In this document: in pieces, positions 36,098 through 48,519 of the stretch
Layout of the letters: each line of letters starts with the position of its first letter
How positions within the stretch are numbered: position 1 is the stretch's first letter
Assembly (NCBI GenBank): GCA_902775735.1
Contig: CACYNH010000014.1
Span: forward strand, 1 to 57,506
Reading direction: 5' to 3'
DNA length: 57,506 nt
Source: an uncultured Erysipelotrichaceae bacterium
Lineage (GTDB): Bacteria > Bacillota_I > Bacilli_A > Erysipelotrichales > Erysipelotrichaceae
Made by a program: the position numbers and the translations under genes
The notes under the pieces: model-generated
What the model saw: the letters and a program-made list of their open reading frames with translations, nothing else
What the model was told of the DNA's origin: nothing
The model's database searches: none

Positions 36098-36173
36098 TGC
36101 ACGAACTGACAGTTTTGGAAAAGGAAATGAAACGATTGAAAGTTAAACTGAAACAGCTTTCATGGATGAACGG

Positions 36174-40205
<4,032 letters not shown>

Positions 40206-40218
40206 TCAACTGAACTTA

Positions 40219-40254
40219 ATAAAGACCTCAGGTTTTCAGGCCTGAGGTCTTTTC
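40219..40254. terminator. Bidirectional terminator between GH1 and a membrane protein gene
   Basis: AAAGACCTCAGG and CCTGAGGTCTTTT form a perfect stem of about 10 bp with A and T flanks on both sides. Confidence 0.85.
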
Positions 40255-41595
40255 TTATTGTCCGGTATATTGTTTCAGCTGATCATACAGCTGTTCTGTT
40301 GTTTCTGAGTCCCTTGTGCCGAAGAACCAGTACTTTCCGTCTTTTGTCTGAATGAAAATATACGGTTCAACTGTCGGATCAACAAGCACGGTCACATTGC
40401 CGGTTTCCTTTGATGTGAAGTGGCCTTTGAGAGTGTGCTCCATGCCGGTGCCGCTTCTTCTTGAAAGGTTTGTGAGCAGGTCTTCGCGCAGTTCAAGGGA
40501 ATCAATCTCGGCAATACTGACTTTGTAGTCGGAAAGCCCGGACCTGATTTCAACTGTTTCTTCGCTGACTGTCATGTCGATCGGTTTTGTGTCGATGGAG
40601 TCAAAGAAGATGCCAAGAAACGGCAGCGCCGCCAGAACCAGCGCGGTCAGGCCGATGAAGATTTTGCCGGCAGGTCTTGCGATGTTGATGGTGGTGTTGA
40701 GACCGACACGGTTATTGATGATGACGCGGGAGTCATCGGGATTGTAATACAGCAGGCCATAGAGCCATCTGTCGTCTTCATCCACATACCAGTCCGCGCC
40801 GGAGTTCTTTGTGAGTTTTTCCTGGACTGCCCTTGTTTTCATTTCAATCCGGATCGCATAGACGGTTAAGAAGACTGTCAGAACCAGGGCTGTGACCATC
40901 CCCCAGGGCGACCATCTGAAATCGATGCCTGCGCACAGAGCCATCATCGCCATGAGCCAGCTGCACACCAGCCACATCTTCGACCAGTTGTAACGGCGCA
41001 TGCGGCTCAGGGTGTTTGTGACGTCTGTGTTTTCATCGACCATTTCCGGCTTGTTTCTGTAAAGCCAGCGGCAGGAAAGCCAGAAGAGAACGCACAGTAC
41101 CGCGAAGAGAACATACAGGAACCACGTCTGATGATCCCAGACAAGCGGTATCAGTGAGATCAGAACCGGCGGGAAGAACAGCCAGGAGTTCAGCGGCTCA
41201 GGCTGCCTCTGGGCGGCGGTGTCCGTATAGACGGTTCTTTTCTGTGCTCCCCACCCTTTTTCCTCCTTGTATTCCTTTAAACGGATGTTTGTCAGGATGT
41301 ATGGAATATAGGGAGCCACGATGCACATGAGTATCCAGATCGTGAAGACTGTCATCGAAAACTTCTTCACAAAGATCATGCACAGCACGCCCAGCGCCAT
41401 GAGGATGACGCAGATCAGGATTTCCTGTTTTTTGAAAGTATCGAGAATGGAGAGGACTTTTTCATCCTCACGCGCTTCTTTGGGAAGAGTCACGCCGATG
41501 ACAATGTTCTTTTTGAACTTTGCCTCGTTGATGAGCATATATGCGATTAATACCGGAATCCAGATCATGGATCCGAACAGAATCATATTCATCAT
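40255..41595 (-). CDS. Polytopic membrane protein coupled to a GntR regulator
   Basis: The 446-residue protein has about nine hydrophobic helices (N-terminal one at 5-22, a pair at 55-95, then several to about 340), and a C-terminal soluble domain of about 110 residues that resembles a PH-like beta barrel (VEIRSGLSDYKVSIAEIDSL). The N-terminal PKEAREDEKVLSILDTFKKQ element is found in DUF1648/DUF5808-type proteins next to GntR regulators. Function is unknown, perhaps envelope stress or peptide resistance. It starts within the stop of the GntR gene (ATGA overlap). Confidence 0.78.
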   Translation of the reverse strand: MMNMILFGSMIWIPVLIAYMLINEAKFKKNIVIGVTLPKEAREDEKVLSILDTFKKQEILICVILMALGVLCMIFVKKFSMTVFTIWILMCIVAPYIPYILTNIRLKEYKEEKGWGAQKRTVYTDTAAQRQPEPLNSWLFFPPVLISLIPLVWDHQTWFLYVLFAVLCVLFWLSCRWLYRNKPEMVDENTDVTNTLSRMRRYNWSKMWLVCSWLMAMMALCAGIDFRWSPWGMVTALVLTVFLTVYAIRIEMKTRAVQEKLTKNSGADWYVDEDDRWLYGLLYYNPDDSRVIINNRVGLNTTINIARPAGKIFIGLTALVLAALPFLGIFFDSIDTKPIDMTVSEETVEIRSGLSDYKVSIAEIDSLELREDLLTNLSRRSGTGMEHTLKGHFTSKETGNVTVLVDPTVEPYIFIQTKDGKYWFFGTRDSETTEQLYDQLKQYTGQ

Positions 41596-41966
41596 TTCAC
41601 TTCACCTTCTTCATAGATTTTGTCACAGAGATCAATGATCTCCTGCTTGTTCAGACCGGCTGCCCGCAGTTCGGAGAACGAAATGCGCAGCGCTTTGAGG
41701 GTGGTATCGGATACGCGGGCGGTGTTTTCTCTTTTCTTCACAATCGCGCCGCTGCGTCTGTCGGTCACAATGAAGCCTTCCTGCTTCAGCATCTGATAAG
41801 CCTTGGAAACAGTCATCATGTTGATGCCGGATTCCTCCGCCAGGGCCCTGATCGTCGGCAGTTTTTCTCCCGGTTTGAGTTTTCCTTCGCCGATGCCGAC
41901 CACGATCTGGTTGCGGATCTGCATGTACAGAGGCTCATTGCTTTCAAAATCAAATTTCAGAATCAT
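41592..41966 (-). CDS. GntR family (YhcF/YtrA-like) transcriptional regulator
   Basis: The 124-residue protein has the short GntR layout of the YtrA type: NEPLYMQIRNQIVVGIGEGK, PGEKLPTIRALAEESGINMM and VSKAYQMLKQEGFIVTDRRS, then a short helical dimer tail. It has no large effector domain. AGAGGTGAT lies four bases before ATG at 41966. It is translationally coupled to the downstream membrane-protein gene, and a perfect 21-bp palindrome overlaps its own -10 box, which points to autorepression. Confidence 0.88.
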   Translation of the reverse strand: MILKFDFESNEPLYMQIRNQIVVGIGEGKLKPGEKLPTIRALAEESGINMMTVSKAYQMLKQEGFIVTDRRSGAIVKKRENTARVSDTTLKALRISFSELRAAGLNKQEIIDLCDKIYEEGEVK

Positions 41967-41980
41967 TTTTATCACCTCTT

Positions 41981-42001
41981 TGCATTATCTACTATAATGC
42001 A
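41981..42001. promoter_or_regulatory. Perfect palindromic operator of the GntR operon
   Basis: TGCATTAT and ATAATGCA are perfect 8-bp arms around CTACT. The palindrome covers the -10 box (41991-41996), so bound GntR would block RNA polymerase. Another TGCATTA half is nearby. Confidence 0.7.
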
Positions 42002-42019
42002 ATTAATGCACCGTTTCAA
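41991..42019 (-). promoter_or_regulatory. Promoter of the GntR operon
   Basis: TTGAAA (42014-42019) and TATAGT (41991-41996) are 17 bases apart on the minus strand, with the operator over the -10. Confidence 0.7.
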
Positions 42020-42066
42020 TATGCATTGCGGTAAATCATGCAAAGCTCATTGACTGTGCGGAAACT

Positions 42067-42094
42067 GAAAAACCGGAAGACCTCTGTCCTCCGG
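42067..42094 (-). terminator. Terminator of the merR-type gene
   Basis: On the minus strand CCGGAGGAC pairs with GTCTTCCGG and is followed by TTTTTC. Confidence 0.75.
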
Positions 42095-42123
42095 ATGTAT
42101 AAAGTGTATCTCTGGTCAGATGT

Positions 42124-42909
42124 TCATTCTTCCGCCAGCGGCATGACGATTTCCATGTAGCGGTGCGTTTCGTGATTGCCGGTGACTCTGACCAGCTGGC
42201 GCATGATGATGGTTCCGGCTGTATGAATTCCGTTTTCTTCCGCATATGTCTTCAGACTGTCTGCCCAGGAGGAGCTGATCTTCATGTCACTGCCGATATC
42301 CACCGTGCATGCTAATGACCTGCCTGATGGAATGACCTTTCCGTTTTCCGGATCAGCCTGTGCGCAGCGGATCCACCTGCCGAAGCCCCACTCGCAGTGT
42401 TCGCTGTTTTCATCGGGGAAGTACCCCATGATGAAACTGTCGGAAAGATCGGCGCGGATCATCCGGTTGGCTTCGATGTTTTCCGGGGTCAGGGTCAGTG
42501 CGGTCCCTTCCCTTTCCTTCACAAACAGGATGGCTTCCTCCTCTGTGACGCATGGCGTGTTGATGGTGGCAGGGATCCGCTTTAAACGCGTGATATAGTC
42601 GGCGTTGAACGCGGCAAGACGGATGTAATAGTCCCTTTTTTTTTCGAATTCCTTCTGCTTTTCCTCCATGCGGGCTGTGTAGGTTTCCAGGGTATCCTCT
42701 TTGAGCATTTCCCTGATTTCGGCCAGGGAGAATTCATTGGCCTGGTATCTTTTGCATTCAGAGATCAGATACACGGTATCGATGTCATACATGCGGTACT
42801 GGTTGACGGGATCGATCTCAGGAACGATCAGGCCTTCTTTTTCATAATGGCGCAGCGTCTCTCTTTTGATGTTGAGAAGACGGCAGACATCCTTCTGCGT
42901 GTATTTCAT
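42124..42909 (-). CDS. MerR family transcriptional regulator
   Basis: The 261-residue protein has an N-terminal MerR winged helix (YTQKDVCRLLNIKRETLRHYEKEGLIVP and NQYRMYDIDTVYLI), a coiled-coil dimer helix (about 75-115) and a C-terminal effector domain of the GyrI type (KVIPSGRSLACTVDIG and MEIVMPLAEE). It probably senses a small hydrophobic ligand. ATG at 42909 with AAGGAA upstream is the real start. It is divergent from the IIB-like gene, and a dyad of MerR-promoter type lies between them. Confidence 0.88.
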   Translation of the reverse strand: MKYTQKDVCRLLNIKRETLRHYEKEGLIVPEIDPVNQYRMYDIDTVYLISECKRYQANEFSLAEIREMLKEDTLETYTARMEEKQKEFEKKRDYYIRLAAFNADYITRLKRIPATINTPCVTEEEAILFVKEREGTALTLTPENIEANRMIRADLSDSFIMGYFPDENSEHCEWGFGRWIRCAQADPENGKVIPSGRSLACTVDIGSDMKISSSWADSLKTYAEENGIHTAGTIIMRQLVRVTGNHETHRYMEIVMPLAEE

Positions 42910-42929
42910 AAGAATTTCCTTTTTTGTCC

Positions 42930-42954
42930 TTGACCTGGTGGTTACCACCGGCTT
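42930..42954 (+). promoter_or_regulatory. MerR-type dyad and -35 box between merR and the IIB-like gene
   Basis: TTGACC (42930-42935) is followed by the dyad GGTGGT-T-ACCACC (42937-42949), which would lie between -35 and -10 as in MerR-activated promoters. A spacing of 19 bases puts the -10 at CATTCT (42955-42960), a weak match that would need an activator. Confidence 0.5.
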
Positions 42955-43057
42955 CATTCTTATTTTAGAGGATAATCATCACCGGAAAAAGAAAGATGAT
43001 TGATCTGATACGGTTATGACCGTGGAAAAGGCATACAGGCCGGAAAGAGGAAAGTGA

Positions 43058-43474
43058 ATGCTGCATATTATGGTTACCTGCGGAGGCGGTTTCTCCTCCA
43101 GCGCTCTTGTCACACATCTCAATGCGGAAGTAAAGGAAAAAGGTCTTGAAGACAGAGCGGATTTTGTATTCAAGCCGTTTGACTTCGGCGGCATCGGCGA
43201 CATGGTCGGAAATGTCGATATTGTCATGCTGTGCCCGCATCTTGCCCATAACGCTAAACAGCTCGCCGACAAATATCCCGACACCCCCTTCTATGTCATT
43301 CCGACAAGACTGTACGGACTCATGGCAGCCGAAGAATTCATCGAAGACGCCGAGGACGCGATTGAAGGCTGGAAGGAAACCGGCATGAATCAGTTCCACT
43401 TTGAGGGTGAACAGACAGCGATCCGCGTCATGCGCACTGTCTCCCACCGCAAGTGGCTGGCTAAACAGAAATAA
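43058..43474 (+). CDS. Orphan PTS lactose/cellobiose IIB-like protein
   Basis: The 138-residue protein has the IIB fold of the lactose/cellobiose PTS. Cys8 in MVTCGGGFSSSALVTHL takes the place of the phosphocysteine, although the loop reads CGGGFSSS rather than the usual CSxGMSTS. A beta-strand NVDIVMLCPHLAHNAKQLAD matches the family too. The last 30 residues form an extra tail. No EIIA or EIIC gene is close, so it may signal phosphorylation state rather than transport. AGAGGAAAG lies before ATG, and the gene is divergent from merR. A perfect IR ACGGT-TATG-ACCGT lies in its leader (43010-43023). Confidence 0.72.
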   Translation: MLHIMVTCGGGFSSSALVTHLNAEVKEKGLEDRADFVFKPFDFGGIGDMVGNVDIVMLCPHLAHNAKQLADKYPDTPFYVIPTRLYGLMAAEEFIEDAEDAIEGWKETGMNQFHFEGEQTAIRVMRTVSHRKWLAKQK

Positions 43475-43486
43475 TCAGGATCAGGA

Positions 43487-43507
43487 ACAGGCGCAGGCCT
43501 GTTTTTC
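43487..43507 (+). terminator. Terminator of the IIB-like gene
   Basis: ACAGGC and GCCTGT form a 6-bp stem followed by five Ts. Confidence 0.7.
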
Positions 43508-43535
43508 TTTTCCGGTGATGAGATTCACCTTTAAG

Positions 43536-43567
43536 AGAAAAGGGATGTACCCTTTCAGGCACATCCC
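43536..43567 (-). terminator. Terminator of the 32-residue membrane peptide gene
   Basis: On the minus strand GGGATGT and ACATCCC pair and are followed by TTTTCTCTT. Confidence 0.7.
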
Positions 43568-43573
43568 CATGAA

Positions 43574-43672
43574 TTATTTTTTCCTGCCGCTATACAGGAT
43601 GATCAGCGTTAAAACCGCAGTGAAAAGCACGACAGCCGCCACCGCGAGAATCTGCTGTGTATTGAGATCCAT
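43574..43672 (-). CDS. Small single-pass membrane protein, 32 residues
   Basis: A very short gene with AAAGGGGG seven bases before ATG at 43672. The peptide has a polar start (MDLNTQQ), one hydrophobic helix of about 20 residues and a basic end SGRKK, the build of a one-pass membrane peptide with its C-terminus inside. It ends in TAA and a terminator follows after six bases. It lies 18 bases after the stop of the gene at 43690-44085 and is probably cotranscribed with it. No family is recognised. The strong ribosome site and terminator support that it is real. Confidence 0.62.
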   Translation of the reverse strand: MDLNTQQILAVAAVVLFTAVLTLIILYSGRKK

Positions 43673-43689
43673 GATTTCCCCCTTTCTCT

Positions 43690-44085
43690 TTATGTAAGAG
43701 AAAGGAATCTTGGGACAAGCTTTCTGTCATATGTGCCGCCCGAAAGAAACAGGGCGCTGAAGAGATCTGAATTGTATGAGAGCTGATCTGTCTGGTGCAG
43801 ACACAAGAGCAGGATTATAACCTGACTCAGTTCATGCAGATAAACGGAAACGGAGTCTGTTTTCTTCCACCTGCGCAGTGATACACTGCCATTGAATGGT
43901 TTAAATGATTCCTCGCCTTTAGAACCTGTATTCAGGCCGTAAGGCAGGACTGTCCCTTCGCTGAGCGCTTCAAAGGAGCAGGCTGAGGAGCTGCCCTCTT
44001 GCTCAAGAAGAGGATTCTGCCGTGAGATAAACGGCAGGATTGCCGCCAGGAAAATCAGCAGGTATGTGCGCAGGATACGGTTCAT
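43690..44085 (-). CDS. Hypothetical exported or membrane-anchored protein (131 residues)
   Basis: The predicted protein begins MNRILRTYLLIFLAAILPFI, a signal anchor, and continues with about 110 residues rich in Ser and Leu with a second hydrophobic stretch LSQVIILLLCLHQ. No family is recognised. ATG at 44085 has no good ribosome site, and the reading frame extends upstream into the icd gene, so the start is uncertain. The strong signal of the small peptide gene just downstream suggests this is a real two-gene unit. Chance ORF remains possible. Confidence 0.42.
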   Translation of the reverse strand: MNRILRTYLLIFLAAILPFISRQNPLLEQEGSSSACSFEALSEGTVLPYGLNTGSKGEESFKPFNGSVSLRRWKKTDSVSVYLHELSQVIILLLCLHQTDQLSYNSDLFSALFLSGGTYDRKLVPRFLSLT

Positions 44086-44127
44086 GGATTCATCATAGCA
44101 CTTTGCCGGCAAAGAGATTATCCCAAC

Positions 44128-44161
44128 TGAAAAGGAGGCACAGTTTTCTGTGTCTCCTCTT
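44128..44161 (-). terminator. Terminator of icd
   Basis: On the minus strand AGGAG-CACAG and CTGTG-CTCCT pair with one mismatch around AAAA, followed by TTTT. Confidence 0.75.
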
Positions 44162-44173
44162 TGCTTTCTGTAA

Positions 44174-45391
44174 TTAAGCTCTGAGTGCTCTGAGGTTTCC
44201 GGCGATGGCTTTGATGAAGTCTTCGGAATTGAGCTTTGTGACATTCTCAAGGCTTGTGATCAGAGCGAGGTCGCCGGTCATCTTTCCGCTTTCAATGGTA
44301 TCGATGGTCGCTTTTTCAAGCTGGTCGGCGAATTCAATCAGTTCAGGCAGCTCATCCATCTCTCCCCTCTTTCTGAGGGCGCCGCTCCAGGCGAAGATGG
44401 TGGCGACGGAATTGGTGGATGTTTCTTCTCCCCTGAGATATTTGTAGTAATGTCTCTGGACTGTGCCGTGGGCTGCTTCGTATTCATAGACGCCGTCGGG
44501 TGAAACAAGAACGGAAGTCATCATGGCAAGGGAGCCGAAAGCGGTGGCCATCATGTCGCTCATGACGTCGCCGTCGTAGTTCTTTAACGCCCACAGCATG
44601 CCGCCTTCGGAGCGGATGACTCTGGCAACGGCGTCATCGATCAGTGTATAGAAGTATTCGATGCCGGCGGCTTCGAATTTTTCTTTGTATTCCTCTTCAT
44701 ACATCTTTTCAAAGACAGCTTTGAATTCACCGTCATAGACCTTGGAGATGGTGTCCTTGGTGGAGAACCAGAGGTCCATCTTCTGATCCAGGGCGTATTC
44801 GAAGCAGGAGCGGGCAAAGCTGGTGATGGAGGCGTCTGTGTTGTACATGCCTTCCAGAATGCCGGGAGCTTTGAAGGTGAAGATGTCCTGTCTTGTCTCA
44901 TTGCCCTCCGCGTCAGTGACGGCCAGTTCAGCCTTGATCGGGAAGGTTCCCTCAATCTTCATTTCAGAATCTTTGTAAACATCGCCATGGGCGTGTCTTG
45001 CCAGAACGATCGGCTTCTTCCATGTTCTGACATAGGGCTCGATTCCTTTGACCAGGATCGGCGCTCTGAAGACTGTTCCGTCAAGAGCCGCGCGGATGGT
45101 GCCGTTGGGGCTCTTGTAGAGCTTCTTCAGGTTATATTCCTTCAGTCTTGCCTGGTTGGGCGTGATGGTGGCGCACTTGACGGCGACGCCGTATTTCTTT
45201 GTGGCAAGAGCGGAATCCATCGTGACTTTGTCATTGGTTTCATCGCGGTGCTCAAGGCCGAGGTCATAGTATTCTGTCTTCAGGTCCACAAACGGAATGA
45301 TCAGTTCATCCTTGATCATCCGCCAGAGAATCCTTGTCATCTCATCGCCATCCATTTCAACGAGCGGTGTCTTCATCTGAATCTTGTCCAT
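44174..45391 (-). CDS. icd: NADP-dependent isocitrate dehydrogenase (eukaryote-like type)
   Basis: The 405-residue enzyme oxidises isocitrate to 2-oxoglutarate, making [24 protein letters not shown] at the start, then [40 protein letters not shown] and [19 protein letters not shown] all match the type with about 400 residues related to eukaryotic cytosolic IDH. It probably feeds glutamate synthesis, together with citrate synthase and the hydratase at 12259-16012. AAGGAG precedes ATG. It is a single gene. Confidence 0.96.
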   Translation of the reverse strand: MDKIQMKTPLVEMDGDEMTRILWRMIKDELIIPFVDLKTEYYDLGLEHRDETNDKVTMDSALATKKYGVAVKCATITPNQARLKEYNLKKLYKSPNGTIRAALDGTVFRAPILVKGIEPYVRTWKKPIVLARHAHGDVYKDSEMKIEGTFPIKAELAVTDAEGNETRQDIFTFKAPGILEGMYNTDASITSFARSCFEYALDQKMDLWFSTKDTISKVYDGEFKAVFEKMYEEEYKEKFEAAGIEYFYTLIDDAVARVIRSEGGMLWALKNYDGDVMSDMMATAFGSLAMMTSVLVSPDGVYEYEAAHGTVQRHYYKYLRGEETSTNSVATIFAWSGALRKRGEMDELPELIEFADQLEKATIDTIESGKMTGDLALITSLENVTKLNSEDFIKAIAGNLRALRA

Positions 45392-45424
45392 AGAGGGTTT
45401 CTCCTTCTGTTTTTTATAGCGCTT

Positions 45425-45433
45425 ATCATATCA
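45425..45433 (-). promoter_or_regulatory. Extended -10 box of icd
   Basis: TGATATGAT (TG-n-TATGAT) on the minus strand lies 33 bases before the icd start codon; no clear -35. Confidence 0.4.
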
Positions 45434-45459
45434 CCGTGATGAGGATTGAGGAAGTCTTT

Positions 45460-47292
45460 TCAGGCCGCCTCAAGCTCGGTGATCTGGGGTTTGAACTGGG
45501 TGTTGTAAAGTTCGGTATAAACGCCGCCGGCGCTGACGAGGTCTTTGTGGGTGCCTCTTTCAACGATGGTGCCGTCCTTGACAACCAGGATTTCATCCGC
45601 CGCCAGGATTGTGGATAAGCGGTGGGCGATCAGGATGGAGGTTCTTGAATCGATGAGCGGATCGATCGCATCCTGGATTGCCTTTTCACTGATCGAGTCA
45701 AGCGAAGCGGTGGCTTCGTCGAAGATCATGACCGCCGGATTTTTGAGCAGCACACGGGCGATGGAGATTCTCTGCTTTTCACCGCCGGAGAGCTTTAAGC
45801 CCCGGTTGCCCACAGGCGTGTCATAGCCCTTTTCCAGCTTCATGATGTAATCATGGATGTTGGCTTTTTTGCATGCCTCCTCCATTTCCTCGATGCTGGC
45901 ATGGACATTGGCGTACATCAGGTTTTCACGGATGGTGCCGTTGAAAAGATAGGTGTCCTGGGTGACGATGCCGACGTTCTTCCTTAAGAACTCAAGGTCG
46001 AGTTTTCTGACGTCGACGCCGTCGAATTCCACGCTTCCCTCAGTGACGTCATAGAGTCGCGGAATGAGGTTGATCATCGTTGATTTGCCGGAGCCCGAAG
46101 GTCCCACAATCGCGATGGAGTGACCGCTTTCGAGTTTGAAGCTGACATCCTTGAGAATCATCCGCTCAGGATTGTACTGAAAGTAAACATTCTTGAACTC
46201 AATGTTGCCATGGGCTTCGGAAGGCGTGATCGCGTCAGGCGCGCTTTCGATTTCGACCGGCATATCATAATAGCCGAAGATTCTTGTGAACATCGCCATG
46301 GAACGGATCCATTCCACCTGGATATTCAACAAGGAATTGACCGGGCCGTACATCCTGCCGAGCAGTGTGACAAGAACGGTGATGTCGCCGACGGTCAGAT
46401 CAGCGTTGTATTTCATCATCAGGATACCGCCGACAAGATACAGTAACATCGGTCCGACGGAGGAAACGGTGCTGATCACAACCCGGAACCATCTGCCTGC
46501 CATTGACTCGCGGATGTTAAGCTTGATCATCTTTTCGTTGGCCCGTCTGTATTTGCGGTATTCGAACTTTTCCATGCCGAAGACTTTGACTAAAAGCTGG
46601 CCGGAAACGGAAAGCGTCTCATTGAGAATGCCGTTGATCTGATCGTTGACCGCCTGTGATTCCTGGGTCAGTGTCCATCTTGTTTTGCCGGCTTTGCGGG
46701 TCGGCAGAGTGAAGAGAGGCACGATGATGATGCCGGTGACAGCAAGCACCCAGTTTTTCTGGAACATCGCGACAAGGGCGACGATCAGGGTGATCGTATT
46801 TGAGAGGATCGACGTGAAGGTGTTGGTGATGATCTGCTGGACGCCGGAAATGTCCGAAGTCATGCGGGTGATGATATCGCCCTGGTTGTTGGAGGTGAAG
46901 AAGGACTGGCTCATCTTCTGCAGGTGCGCATACATCTGGTTGCGCATGTCATAGGTGATATGCTGGGCGATCCAGGTGTTCATGTAGCTTTCCAGCACGC
47001 CGATCAGGTTGGAGCCAAGGGTCACCGCCAGTGAAAGGACGATCAGGAAAATCAGGCGGTTGAGGTCTCTGCCAAGCAGGCCTTCATCGATGATTTTTCC
47101 GGTCAGCACCGAAGGCAGGATCGAAAGGACCGAGGAAGCGATGATGGCGATCAGGACGATGGCCATCTGTTTCCAGTAAGGCGCCAGATAGGAAAAGATT
47201 CTGGCCAGAAGTTCTTTGGTGACTTTGGGGGCGTTCTTTTTTTCCTCCTCAGTGAGGAACTGATTTCGGCCGCCCGGACCGCGCATGCTCAT
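45460..47292 (-). CDS. ABC transporter, fused permease and ATPase (exporter)
   Basis: The 610-residue protein is a half-transporter: six helices in an exporter-type membrane domain (about 40-330) and a nucleotide-binding domain (about 365-600) with Walker A GPSGSGKST, Q-loop TQDTYLFNG, signature LSGGEKQR, Walker B VMIFDEAT and H-loop AHRLST. It probably works as a homodimer and exports lipids, peptides or drugs. GGGAGGG lies before ATG. No partner half-transporter gene is adjacent. Confidence 0.92.
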   Translation of the reverse strand: MSMRGPGGRNQFLTEEEKKNAPKVTKELLARIFSYLAPYWKQMAIVLIAIIASSVLSILPSVLTGKIIDEGLLGRDLNRLIFLIVLSLAVTLGSNLIGVLESYMNTWIAQHITYDMRNQMYAHLQKMSQSFFTSNNQGDIITRMTSDISGVQQIITNTFTSILSNTITLIVALVAMFQKNWVLAVTGIIIVPLFTLPTRKAGKTRWTLTQESQAVNDQINGILNETLSVSGQLLVKVFGMEKFEYRKYRRANEKMIKLNIRESMAGRWFRVVISTVSSVGPMLLYLVGGILMMKYNADLTVGDITVLVTLLGRMYGPVNSLLNIQVEWIRSMAMFTRIFGYYDMPVEIESAPDAITPSEAHGNIEFKNVYFQYNPERMILKDVSFKLESGHSIAIVGPSGSGKSTMINLIPRLYDVTEGSVEFDGVDVRKLDLEFLRKNVGIVTQDTYLFNGTIRENLMYANVHASIEEMEEACKKANIHDYIMKLEKGYDTPVGNRGLKLSGGEKQRISIARVLLKNPAVMIFDEATASLDSISEKAIQDAIDPLIDSRTSILIAHRLSTILAADEILVVKDGTIVERGTHKDLVSAGGVYTELYNTQFKPQITELEAA

Positions 47293-47320
47293 AAATTCCC
47301 TCCCCTGTTCATTTATGCCA

Positions 47321-48478
47321 TTACTTCAAAAGCTCTTCATCGACCGCCATCGCCATGGCTTTATAGCCAAGGGCGGACGGATGCAGGTGATCGCCGGAAT
47401 CAAACGGCGGCAGGAAGGAATACGGATGATTCGGATCTCTGACCGCCTTGTCGAAATCAACACAGCCGTCAAGCAGGTCAGTGGTTCTGAGCCAGTCGTT
47501 GAATTCGTTCTTGAGCACTTCGCGGAAATCCTCATAGGTCCGCCAGCCTTCAATCGGAATCAGGGTTCCGCCCCAGACCTTCAGGCCGAGTTCCCTTGCC
47601 TTTTCAATGTAGAACTTTGTATAGCCTTCCGCCATTTCTTCAGCTGTGGGCAGATCGCTCATCGGCCGCCAGGGATTCACTTCCAGACCGACGGGATGGA
47701 TGATGTCGTTGATGCCATGCTGGATCAGGACGGTATCGGCGCCGGCGGTGTTCATTTCCCTTTCAAATCTCTTTTCGCCTTTGATGCCGTAGGCGGCGTA
47801 GGTTTTGCAGGAATATTCACGCAGGATTCTGGTGCCGCTGATCGCTCTTCTGATGATGGAGACATCGCGGTATCCCTGTTCCCATGCCCGGATGATCAGG
47901 TAATCGGGCCAGTCCTGGGCGGTGATGGAATCGCCGAAGCAGATTAAGGCATGGTTCTTTTCCTCGGTCAGAACATCAACGGTGTTCAGGAAGAAGAACC
48001 AGTTTGTCTTTCTTGTTTCATCGAGAGGAAGCGTTTCCTCTTCCTCAAAGTTTCCATAGGAATAGTATCCATGGGATTTAGGACCTGTGATCAGCACCGC
48101 CGAATTCATCTGGGTGGCTTCATTCACATGAATGGAAACGGAAATATAGCTGTCCGCTTTCACGTCGAAGTCAAATTCATCGGATGTGACTTCCTCTCCC
48201 GGTTCAATGGTGAATGTTTCACTGCCGTTCAGCGTCATGCGCACCAGGGTATCTTTTTCAAGAACGCCGTTTTCATCGCTCTTCGCGCAGGAGGCGGTGA
48301 AGGACACCGGCTCCGTTCCGGCGATATTGGAAAAGCGCACACGCAGCTTTGAGCCGTCAAAACACATCCATAACGGATAGCGGTAGGTCATGTTTTTGGC
48401 GTACGTGCATTCGGTCTGGTTGATGATGGAGGTTGCGTTGCCCCAGCAGGCACACCATTTTGTGTATTTATCAGTCAT
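47321..48478 (-). CDS. SGNH/GDSL hydrolase with an N-terminal beta domain
   Basis: The 385-residue protein has a beta-sandwich-like N-terminal part (about 1-170) and a SGNH hydrolase domain with block I CFGDSITAQDW (Ser), block III HGINDI and block V DHLHPSALGYKAMA (Asp and His). Such enzymes deacylate carbohydrates or small esters. There is no signal peptide. ATG at 48478 is preferred over an upstream in-frame ATG; the ribosome site is weak. It is 28 bases downstream of nothing on the strand and 40 bases upstream of the ABC gene, which may be cotranscribed. Confidence 0.85.
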   Translation of the reverse strand: MTDKYTKWCACWGNATSIINQTECTYAKNMTYRYPLWMCFDGSKLRVRFSNIAGTEPVSFTASCAKSDENGVLEKDTLVRMTLNGSETFTIEPGEEVTSDEFDFDVKADSYISVSIHVNEATQMNSAVLITGPKSHGYYSYGNFEEEETLPLDETRKTNWFFFLNTVDVLTEEKNHALICFGDSITAQDWPDYLIIRAWEQGYRDVSIIRRAISGTRILREYSCKTYAAYGIKGEKRFEREMNTAGADTVLIQHGINDIIHPVGLEVNPWRPMSDLPTAEEMAEGYTKFYIEKARELGLKVWGGTLIPIEGWRTYEDFREVLKNEFNDWLRTTDLLDGCVDFDKAVRDPNHPYSFLPPFDSGDHLHPSALGYKAMAMAVDEELLK

Positions 48479-48519
48479 AGTTTTTTCTTTTTCCCTGCGG
48501 TATCGCAGCATTTATTTTA

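Larger units (their letters stand above)
35831..36173. other. Leader and intergenic region upstream of carB (343 bp)
   Basis: It holds the carB promoter, a possible leader peptide and an intrinsic terminator, listed separately. No PyrR-binding loop, T-box or other known riboswitch pattern was recognised. The leader frame stays open upstream of its ATG back to about 36145, which may be chance or a gene remnant. Confidence 0.6.
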
